Assembly (NCBI GenBank): GCA_963810755.1
Contig: CAWEOP010000003.1
Span: 930,001 to 994,000, forward strand
Direction: 5' to 3'
Source of the DNA: FEN-1219 sp963810755
GTDB taxonomy: Bacteria; Pseudomonadota; Gammaproteobacteria; Steroidobacterales; Rariloculaceae
DNA: 64,000 nucleotides
Under the pieces are notes generated by a model. That model saw only the letters and a list, made by a program, of their open reading frames with translations, searched no databases and was not told the DNA's origin. Numbering within the stretch: the first letter of the stretch is position 1; the number at the start of each line of letters is the position of its first letter. The position numbers were made by a program, and so were the translations under genes. Positions 59,853 through 64,000 of the stretch are shown here, piece by piece.

Positions 59853-60836
59853 TCAGCGTCCGCCGGCGCTCTTGCCGCCGGCGCTCAGCTTCGCGTCGAT
59901 GGCCGCGATGAGCTTAGCAGCGATGTCGATACCGAATTGGCGATCCAGTTCACGGATCCCCGTGGGGCTCGTCACGTTGATCTCGGTGAGGTAGTCGCCG
60001 ATCACGTCGAGCCCCGCGAACATGACGCCTTTGGCCCGCAAGACCGGGCCGACTTGGCTCGCGAGCCACCGGTCGCGCTCCGAGAGCGGGCGCCCTTCGC
60101 CCTTCGCACCCATCACGAGGTTGCCGCGGCTCTCGCCGGGCGCCGGGATCCTCGCGAGCGCGTAGTCGATCGGCTCGCCGTCGATGAGCAGCACGCGTTT
60201 GTCGCCGTGCGCGATCTCGGGGATGTAGCGCTGCGCGAGCGTGAACCTCGCGCCGTGGTCGGTCAGCGTCTCGATGATCACGTTCGTATTGAGGTCGCCG
60301 GCCGAGACGACGAAGATCGAGCGGCCGCCCATTCCGTCGAACGGTTTCAGGACAATCCTGCGATGCTCGTCGAGGAAGGCTAGCAGCTCGGATCGCGAGC
60401 GCGTCACGAGGCTCGGCGGCGTGCATTGCGGGAACCAGGCCGTATAGGCCTTCTCGTTGATGTCGCGTAGGCTCGCGGGCTTGTTCACGACGAGCAGGCC
60501 GCGCTGCTCCGCGAGCTCGAGAATGTACGTCGTATAGATGTACTCCATGTCGAACGGCGGGTCCTTGCGCATCAGCAGCGCGTCGAGGTGCTCGAGGCCG
60601 TTGCTCCAGGGAGCGCCGAGCTCGAACCAGCTTTCAGGGTCGTCGCGAACCGTGAGTCGCTGGCCGTGACCGATGGCCACGCCGTCGCGTACCATCAAGT
60701 CCTGCTGCCGGAAGTAGGCGATAGCCCATCCGGCCCGCTGGGCCGCTAGCAGCATCGCGAGTGTCGAGTCCTTCTTCGGCTTGATCGTCTCGATCGGGTC
60801 CATGACGACGCCCAACAGGGGCCGGGATTCGGTCAT
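59853..60836 (-). CDS. gshB: Glutathione synthase GshB
   Basis: The 327-aa product has VVMDPIETIKPKKDST, NKPASLRDINEKAYTAWFPQ, LKPFDGMGGRSIF in the ATP-grasp fold, and INVTSPTGIRELDRQFG. It joins gamma-glutamylcysteine and glycine to glutathione. ATG 60836 is divergent from pilG, as in Pseudomonas, with 239 bases between the starts. Confidence 0.96.
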   Translation of the reverse strand: MTESRPLLGVVMDPIETIKPKKDSTLAMLLAAQRAGWAIAYFRQQDLMVRDGVAIGHGQRLTVRDDPESWFELGAPWSNGLEHLDALLMRKDPPFDMEYIYTTYILELAEQRGLLVVNKPASLRDINEKAYTAWFPQCTPPSLVTRSRSELLAFLDEHRRIVLKPFDGMGGRSIFVVSAGDLNTNVIIETLTDHGARFTLAQRYIPEIAHGDKRVLLIDGEPIDYALARIPAPGESRGNLVMGAKGEGRPLSERDRWLASQVGPVLRAKGVMFAGLDVIGDYLTEINVTSPTGIRELDRQFGIDIAAKLIAAIDAKLSAGGKSAGGR

Positions 60837-61075
60837 CGGTCGTCCTCGTCTTTTGAGTGCAGGTTCGCAGTTTCGCCAAAGTGCGGAACGCTACCATAAC
60901 GCGCTCTCGGAGCATGCGACGCCGGCTCCCCGAGGCCGTCGTGGTCTCGTGCGCGGCCTGTCGGTCCGTCGATGGAAGGCATCGAGCCGATGTGTTAAAA
61001 GGCGCGTTGAGTCCGAGGGTTGCGTATCGGGATCAAGGGGCGGGGAAGCTGAGCAGTCCTGCGGGAGGAAAACTA

Positions 61076-61483
61076 GTGTCCGGGAGTAGCGCGGCAAACC
61101 CGAAGAGCAGCTTGGCGGGTCTCAAGATTCTCGTTATCGACGATAGCAAGACGATTCGCAGGACGGCGGAGACGTTGCTCGCCAAGGAAGGCTGCGAAGT
61201 GTTTACGGCTGTCGACGGTTTCGACGCGTTGTCGAAAATCGCGGATCACCGGCCGGACATCATCTTCGTGGACATCATGATGCCGCGGCTCGACGGCTAT
61301 CAGACGTGCTCGCTGATCAAGCACAACCGTGTATTCAAGGACACTCCGGTCATCATGTTGTCTAGCAAGGATGGCCTTTTCGACCGCGCCCGCGGCCGAT
61401 TGGTGGGATCGGAGCAATATCTGACCAAGCCGTTCACCAAAGACGAGCTGCTCGGAGCCATTCATAGCCACGTCGCCAAGTAG
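61076..61483 (+). CDS. pilG: Twitching-motility response regulator PilG
   Basis: The 135-aa product from GTG 61076 follows GGGAGGAAA. It is a single CheY-like receiver: KILVIDDSKTIR, the phosphoacceptor Asp in FVDIMMPRLDG, and the LTKPFTKDELL Lys. Codons upstream to 60857 encode no receiver. PilG controls pilus extension and cAMP signalling through the Pil-Chp cluster. First gene of pilGHIJ. Confidence 0.95.
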   Translation: MSGSSAANPKSSLAGLKILVIDDSKTIRRTAETLLAKEGCEVFTAVDGFDALSKIADHRPDIIFVDIMMPRLDGYQTCSLIKHNRVFKDTPVIMLSSKDGLFDRARGRLVGSEQYLTKPFTKDELLGAIHSHVAK

Positions 61484-61504
61484 ACCGGCGCGAGGTAGGG
61501 GACT

Positions 61505-61882
61505 ATGGCGCTGATCATGATCGTCGATGACTCACCGACCGAGGTGCACGTATTGAAGACGGCGCTCGAGAAGCACGGCTTCGATACGGTGTCCGCCGCG
61601 GACGGGTCGGAGTGCCTGAGCCTAGCGCGCGAGGTTCGCCCGGATCTCATCTTCATGGATGTCGTGATGCCACGCGTCAACGGCTTCCAGGCGACGCGCT
61701 CGCTCACGCGCGATCCGCAAACGAAGTCGATCCCGGTCGTGATGATCACGACCAAGGACCAAGAGAGCGATCGCGTCTGGGGCATGCGCCAGGGCGCCGT
61801 CGACTACCTCGTGAAGCCCGTCACCGAAGCCGTCCTCGTGGCGAAGGCCCAAGAAGTACTCGACCGGGGGCAGCCCGCTTGA
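61505..61882 (+). CDS. pilH: Twitching-motility response regulator PilH
   Basis: The 125-aa CheY-like receiver has MIVDDSPTEVHVL, FMDVVMPRVNG (phosphoacceptor Asp) and YLVKPVTE. PilH in Pseudomonas acts with PilG in twitching control, probably as a phosphate sink or promoter of retraction. Stop overlaps the TTG of pilI (TTGA). Confidence 0.94.
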   Translation: MALIMIVDDSPTEVHVLKTALEKHGFDTVSAADGSECLSLAREVRPDLIFMDVVMPRVNGFQATRSLTRDPQTKSIPVVMITTKDQESDRVWGMRQGAVDYLVKPVTEAVLVAKAQEVLDRGQPA

Positions 61883-62442
61883 GCTTGCAGGCTCTCGCAG
61901 AGCGCCCTTTCGACCTGCTGCTCGAGCTCGAGCAGCGTGCCCGCGCTGCGATCGCGGCCCGCGAGGGCTCGACCGCCGCGGTGGACGAATGGGTCGGCAT
62001 CGGGTTTCGGATCGGCGCGGAGCGGTTCGTCACTACTCGCGGCGACATTCGCGAGGTTCTTCCCGTGCCGGAGCAGGTGACGCGCGTGCCCGGTGCGAAG
62101 CCATGGCTCCGCGGCATCGCGAACCTGCGTGGTCAGCTGCTGACGGTGGTGGATCTGAAGTCGTTCCTCGGAGCGGGCAGCGCAGCGACGGAACGCCAGG
62201 CTCGCGTCCTGATCGTCGCGAGCCGCGATGTGCCTACCGGGCTGATCGTCGACGAGGTCGTCGGCTTTCGTCGCTTCGGTGCAAATGAATACAAGGACGA
62301 GACTCCGGCCGGAGTGATTCGCTGCGAGCACTACGTCGAGGGGTGTTATCGTCGCGGCTCGGAAGTCTGGCCGCGGTTCAGTTTGTCGAAGCTGCTCTCA
62401 GACGAGCAGTTTCTGATGGCCGGCGAGACGGCCAAGGCATAG
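61879..62442 (+). CDS. pilI: Pil-Chp coupling protein PilI (CheW-like)
   Basis: The 187-aa product uses TTG 61879 overlapping the pilH stop. A CheW domain is visible: GIGFRIGAERFVTTRGDIREVLP, VPGAKPWLRGIANLRGQLLTVVDLKSFLG (cited in part) and GLIVDEVVGFRRF. It links PilJ to the ChpA kinase, which lies beyond the window. Confidence 0.92.
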   Translation: MSLQALAERPFDLLLELEQRARAAIAAREGSTAAVDEWVGIGFRIGAERFVTTRGDIREVLPVPEQVTRVPGAKPWLRGIANLRGQLLTVVDLKSFLGAGSAATERQARVLIVASRDVPTGLIVDEVVGFRRFGANEYKDETPAGVIRCEHYVEGCYRRGSEVWPRFSLSKLLSDEQFLMAGETAKA

Positions 62443-62460
62443 ATCCAAGGCTCTCCGAAC

Positions 62461-64000
62461 ATGATCAAATCGAGTCCCTGGCCGAAGCTACTGCCGCCGC
62501 TCGCGATCGTCCTCGCCGTCGTGCTGGCCGTTGCGGCCGGCGCCTTGTGGCTCGGCGGCGGCAGCTCGGGCGCGGCGGACGATGGGCTCGGAAAGCTGAT
62601 GGCCGTGGCCCAAGCAACCCGTGCCGACGCTCGCGGCGCTTTCGCAGGCGACTCCGACGCGTTCACGCGGCTCGCGAGCAGCACGGCGGAGCTCGCGCGC
62701 TTGCGCAAATCGGTCGGTGCGAGCGAGGCGAGCCCAGCCGCTCGCGAGCTCGTGAACGGGGGGACTTGGCAGAGCCTCGAGTCGGAGATCGTGAAGCTCG
62801 CTGCTGCGCGCGAGATGCTGCTCGAGCTCCAGGCCGCGCGCGAACGGCTGCTCGAGCTCGCGCCGCAACTGCTCGCGGCTACCGCGAATCTCGTCAGCGC
62901 CTTGCCGCCGGCCGATCTCGCGACCAATCAACCTTACCTCGACCGCTTCGAGCTCACCGTCGAGAGCATCCGGCAGAATGTGCGCGCGCTCGCCGCCGGC
63001 ACGGCCGTCGACGAATCGGTGCAGCGGCTCAACGACGCCGAGCAGTACCTCAGCCAAATCATCCGCGGCTTGCGAGGCGAGGATGCGAGCCTCGGCATGA
63101 CCGCCGTTCGCGGGCAGACGGCGCAAGCGAACCTCGATTCCGCGAATCGTCTATTCGATCAAGCGGGCGAGGCCATCCGCACGATCGTACGCGGCGGCGG
63201 GCAGCTCAGCGCGGCGGCGAGCTCGGTCGGCGCGCTCGACGCGGCGGGTGTAGCGCTGCTCGGGCAATACCAGCGCGCCGATGTCGCGGCCCCCGCGGTT
63301 GCCGGGCCGCTCGCGCGGTTGCCGATGGTCCTCGTAGGCGCGGCCCTGCTGCTCGTTGTGCTCATGATGCTCGTCTACTATCGCGCCCGCGACTTCCGCC
63401 GCGCGGCGGAGATCCAGGCCGAAGACAACGAGCGCAATCAGCAGGCTATCCTGCGCTTGCTCGACGAGCTGTCGAGCCTCGCGGACGGCGATCTCACCGT
63501 GCAGGCGACCGTCACGGAGGACATCACGGGCGCGATCGCGGACTCGATCAATTACGCGATCGAAGCGCTGCGCGAGCTCGTCGCGACGATCAACGACTCG
63601 TCGATCCTCGTGGACGCGGCCTCCAAGCAGACGGAAGGCACGGCGCGGCAGCTGCTGCGCGCGAGCGAGACGCAAGCGAAACAGGCCGCGGCGGCGTCGG
63701 AATCGATGGCGCGGATGGCGGTATCGATCGAGGAGGTGTCGGGCAATGCGGAGCGCTGCTCCGACGTCGCGCGCCACTCGGTCGAGGTTGCGCACAAAGG
63801 CGGCGAGGCCGTGCGCCGCACGATCGCCGGAATGAACACGATTCGCGAGACGATCCAAGACACGTCGAAACGCATCAAGCGGCTCGGCGAGAGCTCGCAG
63901 GAGATCGGCAACATCGTCGAGCTCATCGAGGAGATCGCCGAGCAGACGAACATCCTCGCGCTCAATGCATCGATCGAAGCGTCGCGCGCGGGCGAAGCGA
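62461..64000 (+). CDS. pilJ: Pil-Chp methyl-accepting chemotaxis protein PilJ (5' part)
   Basis: ATG 62461 starts a frame that stays open to the window edge (513 codons). It has a signal-anchor helix (residues about 10-32), a long helical periplasmic domain with PilJ-type repeats (LANLxALQxxxxEL-like spacing), a second helix near residues 287-303 (LVGAALLLVVLMMLVYY), a HAMP-like region, and the start of the signalling domain with EEIAEQTNILALNASIEASRAG near the end. It is the chemoreceptor of the Pil-Chp system. The C-terminus lies outside the window. Confidence 0.93.
   Translation, partial: MIKSSPWPKLLPPLAIVLAVVLAVAAGALWLGGGSSGAADDGLGKLMAVAQATRADARGAFAGDSDAFTRLASSTAELARLRKSVGASEASPAARELVNGGTWQSLESEIVKLAAAREMLLELQAARERLLELAPQLLAATANLVSALPPADLATNQPYLDRFELTVESIRQNVRALAAGTAVDESVQRLNDAEQYLSQIIRGLRGEDASLGMTAVRGQTAQANLDSANRLFDQAGEAIRTIVRGGGQLSAAASSVGALDAAGVALLGQYQRADVAAPAVAGPLARLPMVLVGAALLLVVLMMLVYYRARDFRRAAEIQAEDNERNQQAILRLLDELSSLADGDLTVQATVTEDITGAIADSINYAIEALRELVATINDSSILVDAASKQTEGTARQLLRASETQAKQAAAASESMARMAVSIEEVSGNAERCSDVARHSVEVAHKGGEAVRRTIAGMNTIRETIQDTSKRIKRLGESSQEIGNIVELIEEIAEQTNILALNASIEASRAGEA

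Overview
The window is GC-rich chromosomal DNA from a Gram-negative bacterium, most likely a gammaproteobacterium. It carries LPS core and lipid A genes, a Pseudomonas-like aroQ-accB-accC-prmA-DUF3426-fis-purH-purD cluster, a rhlB/trxA-rho locus, a gshB-tonB-algH-ruvX-pyrB cluster divergent from pilGHIJ, and MSHA-type pilus genes. Gene order resembles Pseudomonas/Xanthomonas relatives but with gaps: no dusB before fis, no proC between yggS and yggT, no pyrR or pyrC around pyrB. A deep-branching order such as Steroidobacterales or Nevskiales is plausible. That placement is inference, and I saw no rRNA or tRNA gene to anchor it.

Layout. 1-5.2 kb holds the end of an MSHA pilus operon (mshC-D-O-P-Q, overlapping stop/start codons, mshQ frameshifted). 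5.2-7.6 kb is a small accessory patch: a secreted ceramidase-like hydrolase, a broken IS91-type transposase, and duplicated fragments of the mshQ tail. 7.6-16.8 kb holds an EF-G paralogue, a nucleotide-exchange-type transporter, a small lipoprotein, glucokinase, plsB (three frameshifts), ydcH, cysQ and yrfG. 16.8-20.2 kb is rhlB divergent from trxA-rho. 20.2-31.4 kb is a long minus-strand block: purD, purH, fis, a DUF3426 protein, prmA, accC, accB, aroQ, a TlpA thioredoxin, a DsbD with two N-terminal domains, and cutA. 31.5-33.7 kb is groES-groEL with a sigma-32-like promoter, a CIRCE operator and a terminator. 33.7-39.7 kb is glnE, a CHCC zinc-finger protein, hldD, waaF and kdkA. 39.7-42.1 kb is mscL and two overlapping LpxL-type acyltransferases. 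42.2-50.6 kb holds htpX, a frameshifted NTF2-like lipoprotein, an L,D-transpeptidase, ppnN, an orphan parA, small unknown proteins, htpG, an alpha/beta hydrolase and a TerB protein. 50.6-52.5 kb is a DUF4426 lipoprotein, yggT and yggS. 52.5-55.9 kb holds three consecutive PilT/PilU-family retraction ATPases. 55.9-60.8 kb is a PyrK-like flavoprotein, pyrB, ruvX, algH, tonB and gshB. 60.8-64 kb is pilG-H-I-J, with pilJ running off the end.

Themes. Two pilus systems meet here: MSHA minor pilins at the left edge, and type IV pilus retraction motors plus the Pil-Chp chemosensory genes at the right. There is a rich envelope set (heptose, Kdo kinase, lipid A acylation, DsbD/TlpA, HtpX, MscL, TonB, PlsB). 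Chaperone genes groESL, htpX and htpG each have sigma-32-like upstream sequences of very different quality. Several otherwise well-conserved genes are interrupted by frame changes, and all of them are of the +1 type, so sequence error must be excluded before any gene-loss story is believed.
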